The position numbers were made by a program, and so were the translations under genes. Positions 1 to 8,434 of a stretch of DNA of 18,636 nt are shown in pieces (the first letter of the stretch is position 1; each line of letters starts with the position of its first letter). The stretch spans positions 1-18,636 of the forward strand of contig JAUIHJ010000046.1 in the NCBI GenBank assembly GCA_030432015.1, read 5' to 3'. The notes under the pieces are model-generated. The model searched no databases. It saw only the letters and a list, made by a program, of their open reading frames with translations, and had not been told where the DNA came from. The DNA is from a bacterium (GTDB lineage: Bacteria; Planctomycetota; Planctomycetia; Pirellulales; Pirellulaceae).

Positions 1-1883
1 CGCCGCACGTCGACGTCGGTCAGCAGGGCCCGGAAGGCCGCAACCGCGGGCCGCTCGACGCGCGAACGGGGCACGACAAAATCGTACTGCTCGTCCTGCA
101 ACGGTAAGAAACCAAGCCCCGCTTGCCTGGCGACCGTCTCAATTGCGACGCCCCAATCCGCCCGCTGCTGTAAGATCGCCGCGGCCACCGCGTTGTGGCT
201 ACGGGACTGCACAGCGTAACCGGGCGGCTGCGCGCCGCCCAGCAACCGATCGATCAGGATCCGCGTCCCGCTGCCCTGATTTCGATTGACCATCAGGCAA
301 TTGTCTGCCGCGCTGGCATGAGCGATCCCCTCGACGGCGGACCGGTCGCGGAAGCGCGGATCTCCCTTTCGAAAGACAACCCCCTGCATCCGCCCGTAGC
401 CGGCAATCAAATCTAATGCGTCGTCGATAAATGGACGATTGTAGTCGCCGCTTTGCGGGTCCAGCAGATGCACACCCGCGATGTCGCACTGACCGCTGCG
501 GGCGGCATCGAGACCGGCGGTGGAACCGACCGCCATGAACTTGGTCTGAAATCCCTGGTCCTGAAGTTTGCCCAGCAAATAATCGAGCCCTACGCAATGA
601 CTGCCGATCACGACGAGATCGGCAACCTGAACGTCGTGCCCCAACATTGTGACATCCACGACGGCGCCGGCCACCACAATTTCGTCATGCCGTCCGATGG
701 TGACAAAGCCATCAGCGCGGCTGAACGTGGTGACCGAACCGGATCCTTTGCCCATGGGGAAAGCGGCCAACTGGCCGTCGTCGGCCTCGACCAGGCCGAC
801 CAACAGGTATTCGGTCCGGCCGATCTCCGAATTGATTTTGACCGCCAGACGCGCGGGCTTGACCGCGTGCCGCTCGGCGGGCCGGCCGGCGAGGCAGCGA
901 ATGACTGGCGCAACAAATTCGTGAAAGGTGAAGATCGCCGAAGTGGGAAATCCCGGTAAGATGACGACCGGCTTGCCCGCGGTGGCGGCCAGGCAGATCG
1001 GCTTGCCTGGCTTCAAGGCCACGCCATGCGCCACGATGCCGGGATCGTGGAGTTCGCGGACCACCTTGTAAGACAGATCGCCCGCCCCCTTGCTGGTCCC
1101 ACCGGACAGCAGCACGATATCGCATTCGGCCAACGCCTGATCGACGATCCTTTTCAACTGCTTCAGATCGTCGCGGACAATTCCCAATTCCAGCGGCACT
1201 CCCCCCGCTTCCTGGACGGCATCGGCCACAATCCTGGCATTCGAATCGAAGATGAGGCCCGGTTGCATGCGTTGCCCGGGCGCGATAATTTCGTCCCCCG
1301 TCGAGACAATGCCAACGCGCGGTCGCCTCCACACAGCGACTTCGGTGATTCCCAACGCCGCTAATACGCCGGTTTCTCGACTGGTGAGCAGCGTTCCGCG
1401 ACGGAGCACCGTCTCACCGGCGGAAATATCCGTGCCGGCAAAGGCGACGCCATACCCGGCGTGGATCGCGCGGCGCACCAGAATCTCGTCGCCTTCGGGG
1501 TCGGCGTGTTCGACCATCAAAATTGCGTCGGCACCGCGTGGAAGCATACCGCCTGTGGCAATCGCGACAGCGTTTCCCGGAGCCACGGCACTGTGCGGCA
1601 CGACCGCTGTCGAAATCACTTCGGCAAGCAGCCGCAGTCGGCCTGGTGCCTCTTCCCGGGCGCCCTGGGTATCGGCGGCCCGCACCGCAAAGCCATCAAA
1701 GTTCGACCGATCAAACGACGGGACATCGATCGTCGCCTGGACGTCCTCCGCGGTGACGCGGCCCAACGCGGCCGCCAAGGCCACCCTTTCGATTCCCAGC
1801 GGTGCGAGGTGCAACGCCGCCTGAAAACGTCGCTCGGCCTCATCGCGATCGATCACGTCGAGAAATTGTTCCTGGCGTGTCAT
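1..1883 (-). CDS. moeA: MoeA-type molybdopterin molybdotransferase fused to a PBP-like domain (3' end cut by window)
   Basis: The reading frame is open from the ATG at 1883 to the window edge, giving 627 residues without the natural stop. Residues 1 to about 415 are a MoeA/gephyrin-E fold, which inserts molybdenum into adenylylated molybdopterin. Visible family motifs are FDGFAV (63-68), TDIS (151-154), STGDE (194-198), SGGTSKGAGD (260-269), KPGKP (291-295) and LPGFPTS (309-315). From about residue 423 a second domain resembles PBP-like substrate-binding modules, with GSTAGLD near 453, NRNQGSGTR at 533-541 and SHNAVAAAI at 562-570. This two-domain architecture is known in bacteria and archaea; the bound ligand (molybdate, tungstate or a cofactor intermediate) is inference. 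The gene starts 55 bp after the other moeA and is probably cotranscribed with it. The Shine-Dalgarno is weak. The missing C-terminus is probably a few tens of residues. Confidence 0.9.
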   Translation of the reverse strand, partial: MTRQEQFLDVIDRDEAERRFQAALHLAPLGIERVALAAALGRVTAEDVQATIDVPSFDRSNFDGFAVRAADTQGAREEAPGRLRLLAEVISTAVVPHSAVAPGNAVAIATGGMLPRGADAILMVEHADPEGDEILVRRAIHAGYGVAFAGTDISAGETVLRRGTLLTSRETGVLAALGITEVAVWRRPRVGIVSTGDEIIAPGQRMQPGLIFDSNARIVADAVQEAGGVPLELGIVRDDLKQLKRIVDQALAECDIVLLSGGTSKGAGDLSYKVVRELHDPGIVAHGVALKPGKPICLAATAGKPVVILPGFPTSAIFTFHEFVAPVIRCLAGRPAERHAVKPARLAVKINSEIGRTEYLLVGLVEADDGQLAAFPMGKGSGSVTTFSRADGFVTIGRHDEIVVAGAVVDVTMLGHDVQVADLVVIGSHCVGLDYLLGKLQDQGFQTKFMAVGSTAGLDAARSGQCDIAGVHLLDPQSGDYNRPFIDDALDLIAGYGRMQGVVFRKGDPRFRDRSAVEGIAHASAADNCLMVNRNQGSGTRILIDRLLGGAQPPGYAVQSRSHNAVAAAILQQRADWGVAIETVARQAGLGFLPLQDEQYDFVVPRSRVERPAVAAFRALLTDVDVR

Positions 1884-1938
1884 ACGGGTTCTCGGCGTGC
1901 AGACAATACGAACGTAACGCGGTCAAGCGGTCGTCAAG

Positions 1939-3195
1939 CTACGGGAGATCATACAGGTGAACGGTCACCTCGGCGCCGTCCGCATAGCCTTCGAGGTCGT
2001 CGTCAATGACAACGAATCCATCGGCGCGGGTGGTCGAACTGAGCATCGATGCTCCGCTAATCGCCAATGGCTCGGCCTGACCATCGATCAGTTTCACCCG
2101 TGCGTAGTCGAGCCGCCCGACCGTCGAGACCAACTTCCGCCGCAGCGGGTACTGAGCTTTCCGATAGGGCCACGTCGACGGCAGACCACCCAGGGCGCGA
2201 ATCGCGCGGCCGGCAAAGAAGTCGTAGGCGCACAAGCACGAGACGGGGTTGCCCGGCAGCAAGAACACCAGGCGGTCTCCCAGCGTTCCCATTCCCGTCG
2301 GGCTGCTGGGCCGCATCGCGACGCCGTGCACACCCAACTGGCCATGCTTCGCCAGCAGGACCGGCGCATGATCCTCCTGGCCGACGCTCGAGCCACCGGA
2401 AACCAACACGATGTCGGCATCGTCACGCATCGCTTCCAGAATGGAGTCGGGATCATCGGGAAGGATGCCCGGATTGAGCGGTAGCCCACCGTCGCGGACG
2501 ATCAGCGCCGCCAGCATGGGGCTGTTCGCGTCGACCGTTTGGAATTCCTGCGGCGTCGAGCCGGGCGGCAGCAATTCATTGCCGGTCAACACAATTCGCA
2601 CTCTGGGTCGGCGGATCACCGCTGCCTGGGTGACGCCGATCGATGACAACACGCCGAGATCCTGGGGGCGAAGTCGACGCCCTGCGGGCAACAGCGTACT
2701 GCCACGTGGAATATCCTCGCCAACGGCGCCGACGTTCTTCCCTGCGGGGACTGCATCCTGCGCGAAGATCTGCGTTCCGCTCGTCTCCACTTTCTCGACC
2801 GGGAGCACCGCGTCAGCACCATCCGGCATCGGGGCCCCGGTCATGATCCGCACCGCCTCACCCGCCCTGACACAAACGCGAGGGGGCTGACCCGGTAACA
2901 CTTCTCCAACGACCTGCAAGGCCAGCCGATTGTAGGCACTCGCGCCCAAAGTGTCGTTGGCCAGGACCGCGTATCCGTCCATCATCGAACGGGTAAAGGC
3001 CGGCACAGCGACTTCGCTGACGATGTCATTGGCCAACACGCGCCCGGCCAGTTCCCTCAGCGGCACCGATTCGGCAGCGAGCGAACTCACTTGGCGGTCC
3101 AGCCACTCCAGCGTGTTGGCGACGGTGGTCCGGCGAGCGAAGCCGCGCATCCGCACGTCCGAGGCAGACTTCGCGGTCGAGCGATCAGAGGTCAT
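1939..3195 (-). CDS. moeA: Molybdopterin molybdotransferase MoeA (stand-alone paralogue)
   Basis: This is a 418-residue MoeA, close to the usual length of about 410. It acts in the cytoplasm in the last step of molybdenum cofactor synthesis. Family motifs in order are SMMDGYAV (70-77), RIMTGAPMPDGADAV (116-130), GEDI (159-162), LTGNELLP (203-210), VSGGSSVGQEDH (265-276) and LLPGNPVS (312-319). Two sites depart from E. coli MoeA: TGDE is TGNE, and the lysine motif KPGK is R-P-S-S (295-298). The linked fusion paralogue keeps KPGK, so the two may divide labour. I chose the ATG at 3195 because a promoter-like element lies about 60 bp upstream and the frame upstream of it reads like non-coding sequence. 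The ATG at 3150 is a possible alternative. The gene diverges from glnE. Confidence 0.93.
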   Translation of the reverse strand: MTSDRSTAKSASDVRMRGFARRTTVANTLEWLDRQVSSLAAESVPLRELAGRVLANDIVSEVAVPAFTRSMMDGYAVLANDTLGASAYNRLALQVVGEVLPGQPPRVCVRAGEAVRIMTGAPMPDGADAVLPVEKVETSGTQIFAQDAVPAGKNVGAVGEDIPRGSTLLPAGRRLRPQDLGVLSSIGVTQAAVIRRPRVRIVLTGNELLPPGSTPQEFQTVDANSPMLAALIVRDGGLPLNPGILPDDPDSILEAMRDDADIVLVSGGSSVGQEDHAPVLLAKHGQLGVHGVAMRPSSPTGMGTLGDRLVFLLPGNPVSCLCAYDFFAGRAIRALGGLPSTWPYRKAQYPLRRKLVSTVGRLDYARVKLIDGQAEPLAISGASMLSSTTRADGFVVIDDDLEGYADGAEVTVHLYDLP

Positions 3196-3258
3196 AGGCC
3201 AAAATGGTAGAATCGGCGGCGGATGGACTTCGCATGGTGCGTCTCGAAGTGTCTCTAG

Positions 3259-3288
3259 ATCATATCCAGACGGGCCACATCCGAGCAA
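3259..3288 (-). promoter_or_regulatory. Possible promoter of the moeA operon
   Basis: On the minus strand TTGCTC (3288-3283) and TATGAT (3264-3259) are separated by 18 bases. This fits a sigma-70-like element with a good -10 and a three-of-six -35. It lies about 64 bases before the proposed moeA start at 3195, so a short leader would result. The call rests on pattern only. Confidence 0.35.
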
Positions 3289-3332
3289 TCGGGGATCGCC
3301 CGGTGAGGCCCGGCATCGCTGTCAGATCGTGG

Positions 3333-3361
3333 TCGGCAAATTGGTTCACGTGGGTTATGAT
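3333..3361 (+). promoter_or_regulatory. Possible promoter of glnE
   Basis: TCGGCA (3333-3338) and TATGAT (3356-3361) are separated by 17 bases, matching a sigma-70-like promoter (four of six and five of six positions). If it is used, transcription starts near 3368. That would exclude the in-frame ATGs at 3204, 3357 and 3360 as translation starts and favour the ATG at 3408. The call rests on pattern only. Confidence 0.35.
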
Positions 3362-3407
3362 GGGCGGGTCAACGCCTACTTCTACGCTGGACCAATACTT
3401 GCTGCCG

Positions 3408-6400
3408 ATGGACATTCCTGAACTGGTTCAATATTTGGATGCGCCCGATCAGGCCGCGCCGTGGCTCAAATCGCTGGGGGTCGAGAACACCAGGCGCGGT
3501 CACCACAATCTCGTCGCGATGGCCAACACCGGCATGACCCTCGATCTGCTCAGCATCGTCTGTGATCAGCTCCAGACGCATCTCTTGCAGTTGAGCGACC
3601 CGGATATGGCGCTCAACAACCTCGACCGTTATGTGGCCGCTTCGCGCAATCCCCTGGCCTTGGGATCGCTGTTCGATCGCGACAAGGAATCCTTGCCTGC
3701 CTTACTGCGGATTTTTTCCAGCAGCCAACATTTGAGCGATTCCCTGATCGCGGACCCGGAGAGCTTTGATCTCCTACGCTTGACCGATGGCAATCCGGTG
3801 GCGCGCGATATTCTGGTCGAAGAAATCTGTAACGAAGTGAACGATCTGAACGACACGGCCGCAATCATGAAGGCGCTGCGTCGAAACAAACAGCGAGAGA
3901 CCTTGCGAATCGCCTACGGCGACTTAATTCGTAAGCAGACCGTGGAAGTGGTCACGCGACAGATTTCCTACCTGGCCGATGCCACGTGCGAAGCTGCCTG
4001 GCGGAGCGCGCGGAAGTCACTTCTGGCTCAACACGGCGTACCTGGGGGAGCGAACGGCCAGCGAGCACGATGTGTTGTCTTGGCCCTGGGCAAGCTGGGA
4101 GGCGCCGAACTGAACTACTCCAGTGACATCGATCTGGTCATCCTGTACGACCGGGACGGCAAGACCGATGGCACGCGTCCAGTTTCAAATCAGGAATTCT
4201 TCGAGCGACTCGCGCGGCGCTTCGTCAAATTGCTGACCGAACAGACCGAACACGGCATCACCTACCGCGTTGATTTACGGCTGCGTCCTGAAGGCAATCA
4301 AGGTCCGCTCGTCCAGAGCGCCGAGAGCATGCTGCGATATTACGACATCAAGGGACGAACCTGGGAACGTCAGGCTTATGTCAAGGCGCGGCCGGTGGCC
4401 GGCGATTTATCCCTGGGGCAAGAATTCCTGGCCCGACTGGAATCGTGGATCTACCGTCGCTTTCTGAGCACTGCGGATATCACCGGGATTAAAGCACTCA
4501 AACGGCGGATCGAACATCGATCAACGCATGAGGGCGATGACGCAAGAAACGTCAAAACGGGACACGGCGGAATCCGCGAGATTGAATTCGTGATTCAGTT
4601 CTTGCAGCTGCTCAATGGCGGCGACCTCCCCAAGATCCGCACCGGTAATACGATGGAGGCCATCGCGGCGCTTGAACAGGCGGGTTGCCTGACTTGGCAA
4701 GAACGCTCGATCCTGGAAGAGAACTACACGTTCTTGCGAAAACTTGAACACCGCTTGCAAATCATGTTCGATTTGCAAACGCATCGACTACCTGACGGCG
4801 AGCGTGAATTGCAACGCGTGGCGATTCGGATGGGTTTTGCCGACACGGAGGCCGGCACAGCCTTGGCCCAGTTTCAGGCCGCCTTGCGCACCAAGACCGA
4901 ACTCAATCGTAAGATGCTCGACCACTTGCTGCACGATGCCTTTGGCGACCAGGAGCAGCCGGAAGCCGAATCCGATTTAGTACTTGACCCGGATCCATCG
5001 GAAGCGACCATCATGGAAGTGCTGGGGCGGCACGGATTTCGTGACCTGCGCGGCGCCTACGCAAACCTGATGGCCCTCTCCACGGAGAAGATAACCTTCC
5101 TGTCGACACGTCGCTGCCGTCATTTCCTGGCATCGATCGCGCCTCGCCTGCTGCGGGCGATCGCGACCACGCCGGACCCCGACGCCACCCTGGTTAATTT
5201 AAGTCAGGTCAGCGAGTCGCTGGGGGGCAAAGGCGCGCTGTGGGAACTGTTCAGTTTCAATCCACCATCGTTGAAACTGTATGTGCAACTGTGCGCCTCG
5301 AGCCCCTACCTGTCGGGCATCTTGATCAGCAACCCCGGCATGATTGACGAGTTGATGGACTCGCTGTTGCTGGACAAACTTCCCACGCTCGAAGCATTAA
5401 CCGCCACGCTGGCGGAATTGTGTCGTGGGGCGGAGGACATTGAACCGATCCTCCACAGTTTCAAACATTCGGAACACCTGCGGGTTGGCGTTCGTGACAT
5501 CCTGGGCAAGGAAGACATCCAGGCAACCCATCGGGTCCTCTCAGATATTGCAGAGGTTTGTGTCGCCGAAATCACGCGGCGTGAAACTGCGCGGCTTATC
5601 CAACGTCATGGCAGACCGACGATTCAAGACGGCCCCCTTGCAGGACAGGCCTGCACCGCCGTGATTCTGGCCTTGGGAAAAATGGGGGGACGCGAGCCCA
5701 ATTACCACAGCGATTTGGATCTCGTCTTCCTGTACGAAGCGGCTGGGTTTACGCAGCCCAATCAGCCAGGTGACAGGCACGAAAGCACCTCGAACCAACA
5801 CTTCTTCAGCCAGTTAGCCCAGCGGATCACCAAGCTTGTCACTCGGATTGGGCCGTACGGTCGGCTGTATGAATTGGATTCCAGATTGCGGCCGACCGGA
5901 CAAAGTGGTTCGCTAGCCGTTTCGCTCGAAGAACTCGAACGTTATTTCGAGTCTCACCAGGGCCGCTTGTGGGAGCGGCAAGCACTCTGCAAGGCACGGC
6001 CGGTGTTTGGCGAACCGAAGGCCTGCCAACGTGTGATGGAGGTCGTGAACCGCTGTATCACAGAGCCAAGCTGGGAGCCGGAAAACGTGGCAGAGATTCA
6101 GGCGATGCGGCAGCGGTTGGAAGCGACGGCCGGACCGCGTAACCTGAAGCGGGGCCCGGGCGGAACGATGGATATCGAATTCGCGGTCCAGATGTTGCAG
6201 TTGCGCCACGCCGCTTCATCGCCAGAGATTTTGATGCCAGGAACGCTCGACGCACTCGTCGCCTTGACGGATGCCGGGTACCTGCGGTCGGAAGATGCCC
6301 AATTTTTTGGCGAATCCTATCGCTTGATCCGCAGCGTCGAATCCGGTCTACGGCTAATGAACACGACGGCGCGGCACGACCTGCCGGACGACCCGCGTGA

Positions 6401-6527
6401 ACTCGGCAAGTTGGCCTATTTGCTCGGCTATGAAAGTGGCGACGACCTGTCCGCGAAGTGCCGACAATTCACACAAGAGAATCGGCGACGCGTGCAACGC
6501 CTGTTTGAGACAGCCAACTCTGGCTGA
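3408..6527 (+). CDS. glnE: Bifunctional glutamine synthetase adenylyltransferase / adenylyl-removing enzyme GlnE
   Basis: GlnE attaches and removes AMP on glutamine synthetase according to nitrogen status and PII signals, in the cytoplasm. The protein has two nucleotidyltransferase halves, as the family requires. The N-terminal (deadenylylating) half carries LGKLGGAELNYSSDIDL with metal-binding D240 and D242, then RLRPEGNQG and RTWERQAYVKARP. The C-terminal (adenylylating) half carries LGKMGGREPNYHSDLDL with D769 and D771, then RLRPTGQSG and RLWERQALCKARP. Helical domains with GHGGIREIEF and GPGGTMDIEF follow the two halves. With the start at 3408 it has 1039 residues, somewhat longer than E. 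coli GlnE at about 946. No start has a clear Shine-Dalgarno. The frame is open back to ATG 3204, and 3357 is also possible; 3408 was preferred because of the promoter-like element overlapping 3356-3361. No glnA or glnB lies in the window. Confidence 0.95.
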   Translation: MDIPELVQYLDAPDQAAPWLKSLGVENTRRGHHNLVAMANTGMTLDLLSIVCDQLQTHLLQLSDPDMALNNLDRYVAASRNPLALGSLFDRDKESLPALLRIFSSSQHLSDSLIADPESFDLLRLTDGNPVARDILVEEICNEVNDLNDTAAIMKALRRNKQRETLRIAYGDLIRKQTVEVVTRQISYLADATCEAAWRSARKSLLAQHGVPGGANGQRARCVVLALGKLGGAELNYSSDIDLVILYDRDGKTDGTRPVSNQEFFERLARRFVKLLTEQTEHGITYRVDLRLRPEGNQGPLVQSAESMLRYYDIKGRTWERQAYVKARPVAGDLSLGQEFLARLESWIYRRFLSTADITGIKALKRRIEHRSTHEGDDARNVKTGHGGIREIEFVIQFLQLLNGGDLPKIRTGNTMEAIAALEQAGCLTWQERSILEENYTFLRKLEHRLQIMFDLQTHRLPDGERELQRVAIRMGFADTEAGTALAQFQAALRTKTELNRKMLDHLLHDAFGDQEQPEAESDLVLDPDPSEATIMEVLGRHGFRDLRGAYANLMALSTEKITFLSTRRCRHFLASIAPRLLRAIATTPDPDATLVNLSQVSESLGGKGALWELFSFNPPSLKLYVQLCASSPYLSGILISNPGMIDELMDSLLLDKLPTLEALTATLAELCRGAEDIEPILHSFKHSEHLRVGVRDILGKEDIQATHRVLSDIAEVCVAEITRRETARLIQRHGRPTIQDGPLAGQACTAVILALGKMGGREPNYHSDLDLVFLYEAAGFTQPNQPGDRHESTSNQHFFSQLAQRITKLVTRIGPYGRLYELDSRLRPTGQSGSLAVSLEELERYFESHQGRLWERQALCKARPVFGEPKACQRVMEVVNRCITEPSWEPENVAEIQAMRQRLEATAGPRNLKRGPGGTMDIEFAVQMLQLRHAASSPEILMPGTLDALVALTDAGYLRSEDAQFFGESYRLIRSVESGLRLMNTTARHDLPDDPRELGKLAYLLGYESGDDLSAKCRQFTQENRRRVQRLFETANSG

Positions 6528-6569
6528 CTTAATCGAGACTGGCTTAATCGGGGTTGGCTAAGTCGAGTT
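6511..6569 (+). repeat. Imperfect triple repeat and small hairpin at the glnE 3' end
   Basis: Three related units follow one another: TGGCTGACTTAATCGAGAC (6521-6539), TGGCTTAATCGGGG (6540-6553) and a third containing TGGCTAAGTCGAGTT (6555-6569). The first contains the glnE stop codon. A perfect 6-bp inverted repeat, CAGCCA (6511-6516) and TGGCTG (6521-6526) with a 4-base loop, overlaps the same stop. There is no T-tract, so it is not a standard terminator. It lies between convergent genes. Confidence 0.4.
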
Positions 6570-6646
6570 TGATCTGGCCGTATCAATGGGATGGCCCGAT
6601 CGGTCGGCCAACTCTGCCAACGTGTACATCGTCGTCCGCGCCGCGG

Positions 6647-6910
6647 TCAGTTCGGCATGGTTTCGTGACCATCGATCACGGCACGTGAACCGCGTTTGTA
6701 CAGCCGTTGCCAGCGTAGCTGTTCGCATTTCGGGCACCAGACCATTTTGCGTGGGTTTCCCTTGGCGCCAAAGCGGATCCCACCAGCATCCCAAACGGAC
6801 TGCTCGTGCCCTTCCGGACAACGCATGATCCACTGCCGCGACTCTCGCTCCATCGCCGCCACGAGGCGTCGCGGCGAACACGCCAGGATCACGTTTTTCA
6901 AGAATGCCAT
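6647..6910 (-). CDS. Small conserved zinc-ribbon-like hypothetical protein
   Basis: This 87-residue protein has an N-terminal hydrophobic stretch too short for a confident membrane span. It then has a paired metal-binding pattern: C31 and H35 in RCPEGHEQSVWDAGGIR, and C59 and C62 in WCPKC. The CxxxH plus CxxC spacing suggests a zinc ribbon. The GHE-SVWD-GGIR block resembles small hypothetical proteins I recall from planctomycetes and some proteobacteria, but no function is established. The start at 6910 is supported by GGGAGTG on the minus strand (6922-6916), five bases upstream. The frame stays open further upstream, but that region overlaps the end of the LarA-like gene. It lies 28 bp after that gene and is probably cotranscribed with it. 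Confidence 0.75.
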   Translation of the reverse strand: MAFLKNVILACSPRRLVAAMERESRQWIMRCPEGHEQSVWDAGGIRFGAKGNPRKMVWCPKCEQLRWQRLYKRGSRAVIDGHETMPN

Positions 6911-6915
6911 GGTTT

Positions 6916-6922
6916 CACTCCC
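6916..6922 (-). promoter_or_regulatory. Ribosome binding site of the zinc-ribbon gene
   Basis: GGGAGTG on the minus strand sits five bases before the ATG at 6910. It decides the start against the longer frame that overlaps the upstream gene. Confidence 0.6.
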
Positions 6923-6938
6923 ACGACTGGTCGGATGT

Positions 6939-8228
6939 TCAAGACGATGCGACGCCCGCCGACAGTTCCTCCACGCTGCTGAGGTTTCCTGCGGCGTCAA
7001 ACGGAAGCGGCCTGGGGTCGGTCAGCAGTTCGAGGTCATCTCGCCCCTGAGCCTCGGACATGAATGCGGCAGAACATTCGACTTCCGCCAGCTCGAGGGT
7101 GTTGGGAATCCAGAGAACCTTCGCATCGACCGGCTCCGTCAGCCCGATCTGCGGCAAGACACGTTCCAGGAGTTCCTGATCGCTGGCAAATTGAACGGGG
7201 GTCATCGCCGCGGTGGCATGCCCACCGGTCAGGCAGTTGGTCAACGTCACTTCCTGATCGACCGAATCGACGGCGCGCGTCAACGCGAATTCGGCCAGCC
7301 CGATGCCCGTCGCATTCCCATGCGTCTCTTTGGTCAAGCCGCGAATGGCAATGTAGCGCACCTTGGGGAATTCTTTCTCGTGCGCGACATGATCCAGAAA
7401 CTTGCGTCCGACGATGTTGGTGTCCATGCCGGTCCCACTGATGTTTTTGCCGATTTCGTCGATCAGCAAAAGGTCTGCCGACTTGAAGGGCAAGCGTGGC
7501 ATCCACTGCTTGGCCTGAACCAGGAGTTCCTTTTCTCGCTCCTCGAAGTCATTCGGCGCCACGGCAGCGATCTTGGCGGTCTCGTCGTACCCATTTTCGA
7601 TGATTGCCAGGCCCGCGGCGATTCGGCACTTGCCGAGCACTTCGCGCGCGACGCTACGGACAATCTGCCCGAAGCTATGGTCTTTGATCGCACGATGATA
7701 GATCTTCGCACCGGCGTGCTTGCCCAGCCCGATCAGCATCATCTTCATCAAACCGCTTTCAATATCTCCGGTGAACCCGGTATGCGGTTTGACGCGACCG
7801 CACACGATGACATGGTCTGCCTCGAAAGCATGCTTGTCAAAATGGACGGGGAACCCTTCGGTTGCATCGCAAACGACCACGGTTTCCATGCTGGCACGGA
7901 TCGGGCACCCGCAAAACGTCTCGGTAATCCCGTATCCTTCAATGATCTTTCGCTGGCCTGCTGCGGTCCCACCTCCATGGCTTCCCATAGCCGGAACAAT
8001 GAACGGCTCCGCCCCGATGGACTTCACATGGTCGACGACTGCCTTGATGATCAGGTGGATGTTGGCAATGCCCCGGCTACCTGCGGTGATGGCGACCGAC
8101 TGACCTGATTGAATCGTCTTGGACAAATGCAGGCCGCATAATTGGGCGTTCACTTCGGCCGGAATATCGTCGACCCGCGGTCGCTCGAACCTTTGGCGAA
8201 CTCGAAACATCAGGGGATAGGCGGACAT
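6939..8228 (-). CDS. LarA / DUF2088-family protein (lactate-racemase-like)
   Basis: This 429-residue protein resembles the LarA superfamily, whose founder is a racemase using a nickel-pincer nucleotide cofactor. H84 in the SHGGG motif, H149 in VKPHTGFTG, K162 and H178 in IYH are candidate equivalents of the L. plantarum LarA residues H108, H174, K184 and H200. The spacings are close (65, 13 and 16 here against 66, 10 and 16). K184 is the cofactor-attached lysine in LarA. The LarB, LarC and LarE cofactor-making proteins are not in the window, so nickel-pincer use and substrate are unproven; many LarA relatives act on other hydroxy acids. The start at 8228 has GGAG at 8240-8237, eight bases upstream. 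The zinc-ribbon gene follows after 28 bp. Confidence 0.85.
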   Translation of the reverse strand: MSAYPLMFRVRQRFERPRVDDIPAEVNAQLCGLHLSKTIQSGQSVAITAGSRGIANIHLIIKAVVDHVKSIGAEPFIVPAMGSHGGGTAAGQRKIIEGYGITETFCGCPIRASMETVVVCDATEGFPVHFDKHAFEADHVIVCGRVKPHTGFTGDIESGLMKMMLIGLGKHAGAKIYHRAIKDHSFGQIVRSVAREVLGKCRIAAGLAIIENGYDETAKIAAVAPNDFEEREKELLVQAKQWMPRLPFKSADLLLIDEIGKNISGTGMDTNIVGRKFLDHVAHEKEFPKVRYIAIRGLTKETHGNATGIGLAEFALTRAVDSVDQEVTLTNCLTGGHATAAMTPVQFASDQELLERVLPQIGLTEPVDAKVLWIPNTLELAEVECSAAFMSEAQGRDDLELLTDPRPLPFDAAGNLSSVEELSAGVASS

Positions 8229-8236
8229 GCGGTTGG

Positions 8237-8240
8237 CTCC
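8237..8240 (-). promoter_or_regulatory. Ribosome binding site of the LarA-like gene
   Basis: GGAG on the minus strand is eight bases before the ATG at 8228. It supports this start over the in-frame ATG at 8330. Confidence 0.5.
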
Positions 8241-8434
8241 GAGTGATCGTCGCGGCCGGAAGGCCGTCGCGCGAGGCGTGGTGGTGAATCGCTCCAATTG
8301 TAACGCGAAACCCTGAGACGTGCGAAGCACCTTGCCGCCGCATCGCGATCGGTGCGGGCGACCCGCGTTGTGTCACGCGTGCAGCGTCCCTCGCGCACCG
8401 GCCAAAGAGTGGAGCGCCGCGCACCATCCTCCCC

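Noticed and set aside
3204..3407. A longer GlnE start at 3204.
   Set aside because: The added residues do not look family-like and would pass through both divergent promoter-like elements.
6696..8108. A 470-codon plus-strand open frame across the LarA-like gene.
   Set aside because: It is antisense to a clear LarA-like protein with motif-level evidence. Its product has no recognisable motif and is rich in residues expected of an out-of-frame translation of high-GC DNA.
8354..8366. Hairpin GCGGG-CGA-CCCGC as a terminator after the YugP-family gene.
   Set aside because: The stem is only five pairs and no T-tract follows on the minus strand.
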